Below, piece by piece: positions 8,259 to 17,630 of a stretch of 60,748 nucleotides of DNA; within the stretch, counting starts at the first letter, position 1; every line of letters begins with the position of its first letter. Origin of the DNA: Acetatifactor sp. (lineage in GTDB: Bacteria > Bacillota > Clostridia > Lachnospirales > Lachnospiraceae); contig JAFLRM010000016.1 in assembly GCA_022511465.1 (NCBI GenBank), positions 1 to 60,748 on the forward strand, written 5' to 3'. The notes under the pieces are model-generated. The model was not told the DNA's origin. It did not search any database and saw nothing but the letters and a program-made list of their open reading frames with translations. The translations under genes and the position numbers were made by a program.

Positions 8259-9767
8259 TTAAAACCGCTTAATTTTTTTGGACGGTGTCTTTTCAAACTC
8301 CGTCTCACGCACCTTCAGTCGGTAGATCTTTTTGTATGCCGGCGCGCCCTGATTGTACTGGTCGATCAGCTTTTGAAGCGCCGCCTGCACATCCGATATC
8401 TTCTTTTTCTTGACATACTCATAGTCCGGGAAAATTTCAGCCTCGATCACACCCTCGCTCTCTCTCACGAGAATCTCCTGAACCAGTCTCTGTTCGCTCA
8501 GTTTGTTCTCAAGCTCCTCCGGAGAAACATTTTCGCCGTTCTTTGTGATGATGAGGTTCTTTTTGCGTCCGGTCAGGAACACATATCCGTCCTCATCCAC
8601 ATATCCGAGGTCTCCGGTCAAAAGCCAGCCGTCCTTCAAGGTCTCCGCTGTCTCCTCCGGCATCTTATAGTAACCCATCATCACGCTGCTGCCCCGCACC
8701 CACAGCTCATTGTCCACAGTCTTCGCCTCGCAGTTTGGCATGAGCTTTCCGACGGATTCTTTCTTGATACACCAACTCAAGTTGGTGCTGATAACCGGAG
8801 CACACTCAGTCATGCCGTAACCCTGCTGTATTGTAATTCCGTATTTATTAAACAGATCGATGTACGCCGGATTCAAGTATGCGCCGCCGCTGCAAATGGT
8901 GTGGAACTGCTTGCCAAATACCTTGTTTTTCACAATGCCAGCCGGAAGCAACGCAGCCTCCTCAAGCTTCTTTGCCAACGTCTCGATCATGAGCGGTACC
9001 ATCAGGATCATATTTGGCTCAAACAGTTTGATGTTCTTTGCCACACGCATCAGTGAATCATTGATGCAGATAATGGAGCCCAGAGAGATTCCCTTCAGGA
9101 TATCCATGGAAAGACAATATGCGTGATGGATCGGCAACACGGTGAGGATCACGGTGCGCTCCGGTATCCGCATATCCAGACAGGTGGCATTCTCCGCCAT
9201 ATTACGCTGTGTCAGCATAACGCCCTTGCTCTTTCCTGTGGTTCCGGAAGTGAACATGATCGTGCAGAGGGAATCCGGGTCGATTTCGCATTCGAATCCC
9301 GGCTGTTGCGCATTCAAAAGTGCGGCAAAGGATTCCACGCCGTTCTCCGCTTCTTCCTCCTGCATGGAGATCAGATATTTTAACTTCGGGCATCGCTCCT
9401 TTGCAATGGCAGCCACATCAGCACGCATCTCGTCGTAGACAAACACCGTCGCATCCGCGCGGTCGATCAGCTCGCACAGCTCCTCCGCCGGCAGCGAAAC
9501 GTCAAGCGGCACTGCAACACTGCCGCTGCCCACAATACCCAGATAGGTGACCATCCATTGATAGGAGGTAGGACCTGTCAACGCAATATGGCTCCCCCGC
9601 TCTCCCAGCGCGTCGAGTGCCTTTGAAAAGCGCTCACTGTCCTCCTTTAACTGGGTATAAGATTTCGACTCAATCTCATCCTTTTTTATCTTATAACGAA
9701 CGGCATCACCGTCCCCAAAACGCCGCTCCGCATCTACTAGAATTTCACGAATTGTCTTACATACCAT
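8259..9767 (-). CDS. Acyl-adenylating ligase (ANL superfamily; acyl-CoA or acyl-ACP synthetase)
   Basis: 502 residues, a full ANL adenylating enzyme. Motif A3 (P-loop) reads FTSGTTGKSKG near residue 173, A5 reads GYGMTECAP, A7 reads TGDLGYVDEDGYVFLTGRKK, and the C-terminal catalytic Lys lies in PSKKIKRF. The closest general resemblance is to long-chain fatty acid CoA/ACP ligases rather than to amino-acid-specific NRPS domains, so the substrate is probably a carboxylic acid. The gene begins 15 bases after the acyl carrier protein gene, with AGGAGG upstream. The simplest model is that it adenylates an acyl group and loads it onto that carrier protein. Substrate not determinable from sequence. 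Confidence 0.9.
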   Translation of the reverse strand: MVCKTIREILVDAERRFGDGDAVRYKIKKDEIESKSYTQLKEDSERFSKALDALGERGSHIALTGPTSYQWMVTYLGIVGSGSVAVPLDVSLPAEELCELIDRADATVFVYDEMRADVAAIAKERCPKLKYLISMQEEEAENGVESFAALLNAQQPGFECEIDPDSLCTIMFTSGTTGKSKGVMLTQRNMAENATCLDMRIPERTVILTVLPIHHAYCLSMDILKGISLGSIICINDSLMRVAKNIKLFEPNMILMVPLMIETLAKKLEEAALLPAGIVKNKVFGKQFHTICSGGAYLNPAYIDLFNKYGITIQQGYGMTECAPVISTNLSWCIKKESVGKLMPNCEAKTVDNELWVRGSSVMMGYYKMPEETAETLKDGWLLTGDLGYVDEDGYVFLTGRKKNLIITKNGENVSPEELENKLSEQRLVQEILVRESEGVIEAEIFPDYEYVKKKKISDVQAALQKLIDQYNQGAPAYKKIYRLKVRETEFEKTPSKKIKRF

Positions 9768-9782
9768 ATGTCTCCTCCTCGC

Positions 9783-10010
9783 CTACTCAGCCAGCTTCTC
9801 CAGATATGCAACAGCTTCTCCGACGGTGCGGATATTTGCTGCCTCCTGCTGATCCACCTCAACGTCAAACTCGTCCTCGATCTCGCCGAGCATGCTCATA
9901 AAATCAAAAGAGGTAAATCCGAGATCCTCCATAAAGCGGGACTCCGGCGTGATCGCATCCTCCTTCACCTCAACATAATTTACAATGATTCCCTTCAATT
10001 TCTCTAACAT
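9783..10010 (-). CDS. Acyl/peptidyl carrier protein
   Basis: 75 residues, the normal size of a free-standing carrier protein. The acidic four-helix pattern and the segment EDLGFTSFDFMSM carry the Ser that should receive phosphopantetheine; the common Asp-Ser-Leu is here Thr-Ser-Phe. GGGAG lies seven bases before the ATG. It is located between the condensation-type gene and the adenylating ligase, and is probably their shared carrier rather than the housekeeping fatty-acid ACP, because no fab genes are nearby. A dedicated role in a small acyl- or peptide-condensing pathway is inferred. Confidence 0.9.
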   Translation of the reverse strand: MLEKLKGIIVNYVEVKEDAITPESRFMEDLGFTSFDFMSMLGEIEDEFDVEVDQQEAANIRTVGEAVAYLEKLAE

Positions 10011-10058
10011 GATATTTCTCCCTTCTAATATCTATTATTTTTCACCTTTATTTATCCT

Positions 10059-10085
10059 GGAAGTTTGCGCCCTTTGCAAACTTCC
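10059..10085 (-). repeat. Hairpin in the condensation-ACP spacer (proximal)
   Basis: A 10-base perfect inverted repeat, GGAAGTTTGC and GCAAACTTCC, with a 7-base loop. It abuts a larger hairpin at 10086-10149. There is no U-tract, so it is not an obvious terminator. In the mRNA it would lie about 50 bases upstream of the ACP gene. Confidence 0.7.
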
Positions 10086-10149
10086 GGACACTAAGAACTA
10101 CTTAGGCGTCACGCCCTCTGGCGGGGCGTCTTAGTAGTTCTTAATGTCC
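10086..10149 (-). repeat. Long hairpin at the end of the condensation gene
   Basis: The arms GGACACTAAGAACTACTTAG and CTTAGTAGTTCTTAATGTCC pair along about 20 positions with few mismatches and continue into GGCGTCACGCCC/GGGGCGTC. This gives a stem of about 27 base pairs that reaches the stop codon of the condensation gene. It could act as an attenuator, mRNA stabiliser or small non-autonomous element. It splits the operon into two expression blocks. Confidence 0.7.
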
Positions 10150-11546
10150 TAAACTGTATCAATGATCTCGCCGATGGTCTGCTTAGGATCCTCGATTCCC
10201 TTGAACAGGATCTTGCACAGATAATAGTACAGATACTCCAGCTTCTCCTTGGAAACCGCCTTGATCTGATGTTCGAAGTTGAAATCGAGTCCGTTGTCGG
10301 TCGAGCGGTGCATGACAGTCAGGTACATCGCCTGTGTGGTGGCGCCGTTCGGATACCATTTTGTCTTATATTGTATATCTCCGAGCTTGTCCAGGCCCTT
10401 CGCTCTCAGGGAAAGCGGCTGATAGGTCAGCGACATGGGCTCATAGGTACATCCCGGTTCTGTGGGATAGGTCTTGCCGCGGTGTGCAAAGTACTCCACC
10501 GGATCAAAGTTCGCGTGACGGAACAATTCGTTCTGTTTGTCGCGGATCTCATAAAGCCCCTCCAAGAAGGTCTTGTCTTTCGAGATGATCGTGCGGAACG
10601 GGAAGGAGTGAATTCGGGTGCCGCCGCACTTCTTCTCCTGCAGCGTTGCACGGCGCGCGATCGCCGAGTTGATCGACACGTCATCGTTTCCGTTCACCTT
10701 CTGGAAGTAGGTTCTAAGGCCCATCAACAGCAAAGTCGCAGGAGATACATGATACTCCTCACAGAAATCCAGCAGACGCCTAGTGGGTTCCTCCTCCAGA
10801 TGGAAGCTGTCAAGCGCTGAATCCACCGAATCCGACACGTTGACAGCGGCACGAAGCTTTGGATCCTTGCTGCGCTTTCTTTGCTTCTCAAGCTCATCTC
10901 CATTCAGGCCGTTGTAGATCGGCTCCGAGGACTCGATCAGCTTGTGGAAAAATTCCGTGTCGCGATCCTTCGCCTTGCACCCTTCCTCATACGCCAGATC
11001 CTTTTTCAGCTGCTCGATGTAGGAGGTCATATCCGACGGATACGGAACATTCTCGTACATTGCACTACAGTATATCTCAATGATATCCTTCATAAAACAG
11101 ACGAGAGACTGGGCATCCATGGTGAGGTGATCAGCCAGGAAATAAATACCGTTGTGTCCGTCAGGCATACTGATCATGACGATGCGGTTTAAAGGGGAGT
11201 CCTGATGCTCAAAAGGCACCTGCGTCCAGCCCTCCATTGTGCGCTCCGCCTCCTCCATGCTTACGCCGGTGAAGTCCACAAACTCAATGTCGCGCTCCTC
11301 CTTGTCCACCACATACTGATACCATGTCCCATCTTTATCCTGCGCCAGACGCAGACGCATGGACTCACAGCGCTCATATGCCTTGTAGATGGACTGTTTT
11401 AAAACCTCCCAGTCAATCTCCACCTCAATAGTAACGCTGGTTCCGATGTTCAAGACTTCTTTTTTGGGACAAAATTCAAGATAATATAGGTGGAACTTTT
11501 GGGCCTTTGTGAGCGGATACACCTTATATCCCTTTCTTGTTTTCAT
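10149..11546 (-). CDS. Free-standing NRPS condensation-domain-type acyltransferase
   Basis: 465 residues from the ATG with GGGAG eight bases upstream; the frame is open further but that extension has no site. It has the two-lobed CAT-like condensation fold, seen as an N-terminal LTKAQKFHLYYLE opening and the core motif ADHLTMDA near residue 155, in place of canonical HHxxxDG. The catalytic second His and the structural Asp are kept, while the first His is Asp and the final Gly is Ala. Condensation enzymes join an acyl or peptidyl carrier-bound thioester to an amine or alcohol. It lies between a hydrolase and a dedicated carrier protein plus ligase, and is probably the bond-forming enzyme of that cluster. 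Acceptor unknown. Confidence 0.85.
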   Translation of the reverse strand: MKTRKGYKVYPLTKAQKFHLYYLEFCPKKEVLNIGTSVTIEVEIDWEVLKQSIYKAYERCESMRLRLAQDKDGTWYQYVVDKEERDIEFVDFTGVSMEEAERTMEGWTQVPFEHQDSPLNRIVMISMPDGHNGIYFLADHLTMDAQSLVCFMKDIIEIYCSAMYENVPYPSDMTSYIEQLKKDLAYEEGCKAKDRDTEFFHKLIESSEPIYNGLNGDELEKQRKRSKDPKLRAAVNVSDSVDSALDSFHLEEEPTRRLLDFCEEYHVSPATLLLMGLRTYFQKVNGNDDVSINSAIARRATLQEKKCGGTRIHSFPFRTIISKDKTFLEGLYEIRDKQNELFRHANFDPVEYFAHRGKTYPTEPGCTYEPMSLTYQPLSLRAKGLDKLGDIQYKTKWYPNGATTQAMYLTVMHRSTDNGLDFNFEHQIKAVSKEKLEYLYYYLCKILFKGIEDPKQTIGEIIDTV

Positions 11547-11577
11547 ATATACATCTCCCTTCACTGAGTGTATTTTT

Positions 11578-12513
11578 CTATAAACTCGCAATAAACTGAT
11601 CGAGCGCCTGCTCGTAGCTTTCCGTGTCCTTATAATAACTCTCTGCGTGCGCCGCCCCCTCCACGATCAGTTTCTGCTTCGGGGAGGCGATATTCTCATA
11701 GATCTCCTCACACATGGAGACCGGAACAAACGTGTCCGCATCACCGTGGATCATCAGGATCGGAACGGTCGCCTTTCTCACCTCGCGCGCCGCGTTACAC
11801 TCATCCATGCCATAGCCGGCCAGCCGCTTATTGATCACGTCGGCCGCCGGGATCACCGGGAACGCCGGTAAGTGGTACATAGAGTGCATCACATGAGTGA
11901 ACACCTCCTTGGGCGAGGTAAAACCACAGTCAGATACAATTCCTTTCACCTGCGGCGGAAGCGTCAGGCCGCTTGCCATCAGCACGGTCGCACCGCCCAT
12001 GGAAGTGCCGTGCATCAAGATTTCCACGTCCTCGCCGCATCTCTCTATGATCCAGTCAATCCAACAGAGGGCATCCTGCCTGTCGAGACACCCAAAGCCG
12101 ATGTACTCTCCTTCACTCTCTCCGTGTGCGCGCTCGTCCACGAGAAGCAAGCCATAGCCCTTTTTCAAATAATAGTCGGAAAGAGCCAGATAATCCTTCA
12201 TTCCCTCACTGGTATAGCCGTGAAAGCACAGAACCACTTTCTTCTCATCCCCCTGTGGAAAATATGTGCCGTGCAGCTTCAGGTCATCATTTGTCTGCAC
12301 ATAGACTTCCACATTCGGCCGTGCAAGCAGTCTTTCCTTCCGTTCTTCGATAAAATCAAAATACTGCGACCAGTCCGTACCCGCCATCTTCATCGTGCGC
12401 TCCGTCTTGGCCTTATTTCGTTTCATGGTTCGCCTGTAAAAATAGACGGACTCTCCGATTCCTGCAGCTGCGGCCGCTCCAAGCATGATCGCCGCCCAAC
12501 CTCGCTTCTTCAT
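11578..12513 (-). CDS. Membrane-anchored alpha/beta hydrolase
   Basis: 311 residues from the ATG preceded by GGAGG with eight bases spacing; an earlier ATG lies directly on the putative promoter. An N-terminal hydrophobic helix (residues 4-22, alanine-rich) with flanking basic residues should anchor it. The catalytic domain shows the oxyanion segment FHGYTSEG, the nucleophile elbow GTSMGG, the acid in HGDADTFVP and the His in GAAHAES. It resembles lysophospholipase/BAAT-type serine hydrolases. First gene of the ACP/ligase/condensation operon, 31 bases before the condensation gene. It could release or trim the product or act as an editing thioesterase; this is inference. Confidence 0.88.
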   Translation of the reverse strand: MKKRGWAAIMLGAAAAAGIGESVYFYRRTMKRNKAKTERTMKMAGTDWSQYFDFIEERKERLLARPNVEVYVQTNDDLKLHGTYFPQGDEKKVVLCFHGYTSEGMKDYLALSDYYLKKGYGLLLVDERAHGESEGEYIGFGCLDRQDALCWIDWIIERCGEDVEILMHGTSMGGATVLMASGLTLPPQVKGIVSDCGFTSPKEVFTHVMHSMYHLPAFPVIPAADVINKRLAGYGMDECNAAREVRKATVPILMIHGDADTFVPVSMCEEIYENIASPKQKLIVEGAAHAESYYKDTESYEQALDQFIASL

Positions 12514-12555
12514 CTCTATGCCCTCCACACCTGATATATTGTTAATTTTTGCCTG

Positions 12556-12585
12556 ATTATACTTTATCATTTTTTTGATTGTCGG
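12556..12585 (-). promoter_or_regulatory. Probable promoter of the condensation/ACP operon
   Basis: Minus strand TATAAT (12556-12561) preceded at 18 bases by CCGACA (12580-12585), a partial match to TTGACA. It lies between the ssrA terminator and the hydrolase gene. Confidence 0.5.
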
Positions 12586-12593
12586 TCAACGAT

Positions 12594-12629
12594 CAAAAAC
12601 TCCGACACCTCAAAAAGATGTCGGAGTTT
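12594..12629 (-). terminator. Intrinsic terminator of ssrA
   Basis: On the minus strand AACTCCGACA and TGTCGGAGTT form a perfect 10-base stem with an 11-base loop and are followed by TTTTTGATC. Transcripts from ssrA should end here, leaving a trailer that contains the duplicated ssrA fragment. Confidence 0.85.
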
Positions 12630-12632
12630 GCC

Positions 12633-12670
12633 AGTGGAGTAGAGGGGAGTCAGAACCCAAGGGGTTCGAC
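12633..12670 (-). repeat. Partial duplicate of the ssrA 3' end with an inverted T-arm-like copy
   Basis: Positions 12633-12651 repeat exactly the 19 bases AGTGGAGTAGAGGGGAGTC found at 12689-12707, the acceptor and T-arm end of tmRNA. The match then continues with one inserted base into GAACCC. It is followed at once by GGGGTTCGAC, which inverts the same motif and makes a hairpin at 12649-12670. A duplicated ssrA 3' end is the expected footprint of site-specific integration, but no integrase is seen here. Confidence 0.75.
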
Positions 12671-12690
12671 TTGCCCAGTTACTTTGCAAG

Positions 12691-13064
12691 TGGAGTAGAG
12701 GGGAGTCGAACCCCTGTCCAAAAGCCCATTCCCTGTACTTCTACTATCATAGTCCGTTATCTCGGCGAAGCTTGCCTCCGCCTGTTCCCTCCTGTGGAAG
12801 GAAACGAACACCCTTCCACATTCGGTAGCTTCATCATACGCCCATGCGCGCAAAGCTTAACGCATGTCGTTTCTCACATAGTTGATGCCCGGATCCTAAA
12901 GTGTGAGTGCCTTAGAGCGGACAGCTGCCTTTAGGACAGCGAATTTGCAGCTTACGCTGCAAATGCTAAATTGTCTTCAGCGTTTATTTTTATTGGCGCG
13001 ATTAACGTGTCGCAACGGATAGCTTCTCCAGCTGCAAGACCCCTGTCGAAACCTTTACTACCCC
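12691..13064 (-). ncRNA. ssrA: tmRNA (transfer-messenger RNA)
   Basis: A 374-nucleotide tmRNA. The 5' end GGGGTAG pairs with CTACTCC at the 3' end to form the acceptor stem, and the T-arm carries GGTTCGACTCCCC. The 5' segment has the typical AAAGGTTTCGACAGGGG. The CCA tail is not encoded after the discriminator A. The messenger part begins at an Ala codon GCG (12997-12999) and reads APIKINAEDNLAFAA, then TAA at 12952-12954; the ending LAFAA is a normal degradation tag. tmRNA with SmpB rescues ribosomes stalled on broken mRNAs. smpB and rnr lie just upstream on the same strand. Confidence 0.95.
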
Positions 13065-13069
13065 TTATG

Positions 13070-13095
13070 ATGCCTGTTTTGTTCAGGCATTTTTG
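13070..13095 (+). terminator. Hairpin between smpB and ssrA with a plus-strand T-run
   Basis: ATGCCTG and CAGGCAT form a 7-base stem with a 7-base loop, followed on plus by TTTTT. In the plus direction it looks like an intrinsic terminator; in the direction of smpB-ssrA transcription it is a hairpin five bases before the mature tmRNA 5' end. It may help 5' processing or block antisense transcription. Confidence 0.45.
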
Positions 13096-13138
13096 TATAA
13101 ATATCCAATATAATTATCGGCTGCATTCCCTCCTGAAT

Positions 13139-13609
13139 TTAGAGATTTTTCACCTTGAACTCCCTCTGAGTTTCTCTGCGCATATCCTTTTTGGCGATGG
13201 CTTCTCGCTTGTCGTAGAGCTTCTTGCCTCGGGCAAGACCGATCTCCACTTTCACCTTGCCCTCCTTAAAGTATACCTGCAAGGGCACCAGAGTATACCC
13301 CTTTTCCTTGATCTTTCCTGCGAGTTTATTGATCTCATACTTGTGGAGCAAAAGCTTCTTGACCCGCAGAGGATCCTTGTTGAAAATATTGCCTTTCTCG
13401 TAAGGGCTCACATGCATGCCGTAGACATATGCCTCGCCGTTCTCAATGCGCACGAAGGCTTCCTTGATGCTGCATTTGCCCATGCGAATAGACTTTACCT
13501 CCGTGCCGTGGAGTGCGATGCCCGCCTCGTACTTATCATCTATAAAATAATCGTGAAAGGCTTTTTTGTTGTTAGCGATCAGCCTCTGCGTTTCTTTCGC
13601 TTTTGCCAT
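13139..13609 (-). CDS. smpB: SsrA-binding protein SmpB
   Basis: 156 residues, the normal size. Diagnostic segments include [32 protein letters not shown] near the start, the core around [14 protein letters not shown], and the basic C-terminal tail ending [17 protein letters not shown], which enters the ribosomal mRNA channel. SmpB binds the tRNA-like part of tmRNA and delivers it to stalled ribosomes. Its first codons overlap the end of rnr by 31 bases, and ssrA follows 74 bases downstream, so RNase R, SmpB and tmRNA, which act together, are encoded together. Confidence 0.97.
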   Translation of the reverse strand: MAKAKETQRLIANNKKAFHDYFIDDKYEAGIALHGTEVKSIRMGKCSIKEAFVRIENGEAYVYGMHVSPYEKGNIFNKDPLRVKKLLLHKYEINKLAGKIKEKGYTLVPLQVYFKEGKVKVEIGLARGKKLYDKREAIAKKDMRRETQREFKVKNL

Positions 13610-15816
13610 ACCGCTTTCCCTCCTTCTTCCTCATCCTCTTCCACCAGATCAAAATCAATGGTGCGAAGCGCCCTGTCACAGGAGGTTGCCTTCACCCGAA
13701 CAGGCATTCCCAGCCTAAAGGTGCGGCCGGTGGCCACTCCCACCATCTCACCAGACGCTTCGTGGAAGATATAGTGGTCATATCCGGGCAGTCTGGTGAC
13801 ATGCACCAGCCCCTCCACCGTATTAGGCAGTTCCACATAGATGCCCCAGCGGGTGACGCCGGACACTACACCGTCGTACTCTATCCCCAGGCGCTCCTCC
13901 ATATACTCCACCTTTTTCAGCTTGTCGGTCTCGCGCTCCGCCTCGTCCGCTCTGCGCTCCGTTTCAGAGGAATGCTTTGCCACTTCCGGCAGGATGTCGC
14001 GGTAATGATCCATACGCCCACTCTTAAGCCTTCCCCTGAGCTGCTCTTTGATGATCCGGTGTATCTGCAGATCCGGGTAGCGGCGAATGGGCGACGTAAA
14101 ATGACAGTAGTATTGGCACGCCAGTCCAAAGTGTCCGGTACAGTTCACACTGTATCTGGCCTGTTTCATACTGCGAAGAGCCAGCCGGCTGATCATGGGC
14201 TCCTCGGGAGTCCCTGCCACCTTAGCGAGGAGCTTTTGGATCTCCCCCGGATGTACATCCTCACTGCCCGTCTTGCTGCCTTTACGTCCTAAAGACTTCA
14301 TGTGATAACCAAAGTTTTGGATAAAGGCGGCCAGCTTCTGAATATTATCCGGGTCAGGCACATCGTGGACGCGGTACACAAAAGGAAGCTCCATCCAGTA
14401 AAAATGCTGCGCCACTGTCTCGTTGGCGGCCAGCATGAAATCCTCTATGATGTCCGTGGCCACGTTGCGCTCGTATGCCTTGATATCGGTGGGATGTCCT
14501 TTCTTGTCGAGGATGATCTTGCACTCCGGGAAATCAAAGTCGATGGATCCCCTCTTCTTTCTCTTTCTCCGAAGCAGCGCTGCCAACTCCTCCATCTGCC
14601 GAAACATAGGAACCAGAGACGCATATTGCCGATACTCCTTCTCCCTCTTCACAATGGTCTCATCTTCAAGGATGTTCCTTACTGCCGAGTAGGACATCCG
14701 CTTATCTACGCTGATCACGGACTCTGTGATCTCATGGTCGATGATCTCTCCCTTTTTGTCTATGGTCATAAGGCAGCTGAGTGCCAGACGCTCTTCACCC
14801 ACATTCAGGGAACAGATGCCATTGGAGAGAGCATGGGGCAGCATGGGGATCACACGATCCACCAAATAGACGCTGGTACCCCGCTTTAACGCCTCCCTGT
14901 CAAGAACCGAGCGCTCCTGAACATAGTTGGTCACGTCAGCAATATGAACCCCAAGGTGATAGTACTTCCCGTCAACGCGGACGCTGACCGCGTCGTCAAG
15001 ATCCTTGGCATCCTCCCCGTCTATGGTCACCATGACCACATCACGCAGATCTCTTCTGCCAGCCATATCCGCCTCGGACACCGGCTTCGCCACGCGCGCC
15101 ACCTGTTCCATGATACGCTCGTCAAATTCTACCGGAAGCTCATAACCCTTCACGATGGACATGATATCCACCCCGGGATCATTCTCATGCCCTAAGATCT
15201 CCAACACCCGTCCTTCCGGATTCCTCCGCTCGCCGCCGTAATCAGTGATCTCCACTACCACCTTATGTCCGCTTACAGCGCCCTTAGAACATTCGCCGGG
15301 GATAAAAATATCCTGGGGCAGCTTTGCCAGATCCGGTGTCACAAATCCATAGTGCTCTCTCGTCCGCTCGTAGGTTCCCACCACCTGAGTGAAGCCCCGC
15401 TCCAGAATGCGGACTACCTTCGCCTCCTGGCGCAGCTTCTTCCCATGCTTTGGCGGCAGCAGGACCACCTGAACCGTGTCCTTGTGGAAAGCTCCCCCTG
15501 TCTGATCCTCAGGGATAAAAAGATCATCCTCTCTGCCCTCCACCTCCACAAAACCAAAGCCTCTGGCGTTGCTCACAAAGGTGCCGACAATGACCGTTCC
15601 GTCCGCCTTCTTGTATTTTCCCTTGCCGTTCACCACAAGTTTCCCCTCGGCGAGCAATTCTTTCAAAAGCACGCGGAACTCTCTGCGCTCCTCCCTGGGA
15701 ACCTGGAGAAGGTTTGCAAGCTCTTTCTCTTTCATGGGAACATAGAGCTCGTCCTGTACAAGATCGCAGATGACCTGCTTCTTCTTTTCTTCCATATCCA
15801 TTTCTCTCATCGCCAC
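13579..15816 (-). CDS. rnr: Ribonuclease R
   Basis: 745 residues. An N-terminal winged-helix-like region is followed by two cold-shock domains (about 65-220), and then the RNB catalytic domain with [15 protein letters not shown], the metal-binding Asp cluster, and the later [13 protein letters not shown]. An S1 domain lies near 620-710 and the tail is lysine/arginine-rich. The enzyme degrades structured RNA 3' to 5' and clears tmRNA-tagged messages. The start is taken as the GTG at 15816; an ATG two codons later (15810) has the better 10-base spacing to GGAGG. It is separated from secG by a terminator but overlaps smpB. Confidence 0.96.
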   Translation of the reverse strand: MAMREMDMEEKKKQVICDLVQDELYVPMKEKELANLLQVPREERREFRVLLKELLAEGKLVVNGKGKYKKADGTVIVGTFVSNARGFGFVEVEGREDDLFIPEDQTGGAFHKDTVQVVLLPPKHGKKLRQEAKVVRILERGFTQVVGTYERTREHYGFVTPDLAKLPQDIFIPGECSKGAVSGHKVVVEITDYGGERRNPEGRVLEILGHENDPGVDIMSIVKGYELPVEFDERIMEQVARVAKPVSEADMAGRRDLRDVVMVTIDGEDAKDLDDAVSVRVDGKYYHLGVHIADVTNYVQERSVLDREALKRGTSVYLVDRVIPMLPHALSNGICSLNVGEERLALSCLMTIDKKGEIIDHEITESVISVDKRMSYSAVRNILEDETIVKREKEYRQYASLVPMFRQMEELAALLRRKRKKRGSIDFDFPECKIILDKKGHPTDIKAYERNVATDIIEDFMLAANETVAQHFYWMELPFVYRVHDVPDPDNIQKLAAFIQNFGYHMKSLGRKGSKTGSEDVHPGEIQKLLAKVAGTPEEPMISRLALRSMKQARYSVNCTGHFGLACQYYCHFTSPIRRYPDLQIHRIIKEQLRGRLKSGRMDHYRDILPEVAKHSSETERRADEAERETDKLKKVEYMEERLGIEYDGVVSGVTRWGIYVELPNTVEGLVHVTRLPGYDHYIFHEASGEMVGVATGRTFRLGMPVRVKATSCDRALRTIDFDLVEEDEEEGGKAVWQKRKKRRG

Positions 15817-15855
15817 ACACCCTCCGCCCGGCCTCTAAAATATCCGGACAAAAGA

Positions 15856-15883
15856 AAACACTCTTGATCACACAAGAGTGTTT
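15856..15883 (-). terminator. Intrinsic terminator after secG
   Basis: On the minus strand AAACACTCTTG and CAAGAGTGTTT form an 11-base stem with a 6-base loop, followed by TCTTTTG. It lies 14 bases downstream of secG and about 40 bases upstream of rnr, so rnr must have its own promoter or depend on readthrough. Confidence 0.8.
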
Positions 15884-15896
15884 GTCTTAAGCAAGC

Positions 15897-16136
15897 TTAA
15901 AAAACGTTTAGATTCAGGATGATCGCCAGCAGCATAAAAAGCACCGCCAGCACTTTCGTAATCTTTACGAACAGTCCCTCTCTGGAGCGTCCTTTGTTCT
16001 TATCCCAGAAGGTCTCGGCCGCGCCGCTGATCGTGCCAAGCCCTGCGGACTTGCCCTCCTGCAATAATACCAACACCGTGAGTGCAATACATACAAATAT
16101 AAAGAGAATATTAATTATGAGTCTCAACGTCGCCAT
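15897..16136 (-). CDS. secG: Preprotein translocase subunit SecG
   Basis: 79 residues from an ATG eight bases after AGGAGG; an upstream GTG is too close to that site. Two hydrophobic helices (about 4-22 and 55-76) flank the conserved loop VLLQEGKSAGLGTISGA with a following FWDKNKGRS. SecG is the third subunit of the SecYEG channel and assists protein export. It is transcribed from its own promoter at 16168-16196 and ends at a terminator. Confidence 0.95.
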   Translation of the reverse strand: MATLRLIINILFIFVCIALTVLVLLQEGKSAGLGTISGAAETFWDKNKGRSREGLFVKITKVLAVLFMLLAIILNLNVF

Positions 16137-16167
16137 TCCAACCACCTCCTAATGTCGAGTGAATACA

Positions 16168-16196
16168 ATATTATCACACTCTCAGAATAATTTCAA
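16168..16196 (-). promoter_or_regulatory. Promoter of secG
   Basis: Minus strand TTGAAA (16191-16196), 17-base spacer, TAATAT (16168-16173). The predicted start lies about 25 bases before the secG start codon. Confidence 0.65.
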
Positions 16197-16225
16197 CTGT
16201 TTTTTCAAAAAATTGGCACAATTCT

Positions 16226-17613
<1,388 letters not shown>

Positions 17614-17630
17614 AACGCCTTATGCAGGTT

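Noticed and set aside
7965..12585. A classical modular NRPS or PKS gene cluster.
   Set aside because: No multi-domain synthetase, ketosynthase or thioesterase domain is present; all activities are on separate short proteins, so it was described as a discrete-enzyme cluster instead.
12633..12707. CRISPR-like or tandem repeat array.
   Set aside because: Only two copies occur and both match the tmRNA 3' end; no spacers or cas genes are seen anywhere in the window.
12575..12934. A plus-strand frame over ssrA.
   Set aside because: It lies antisense to tmRNA and includes its terminator and repeat; no coding signal.
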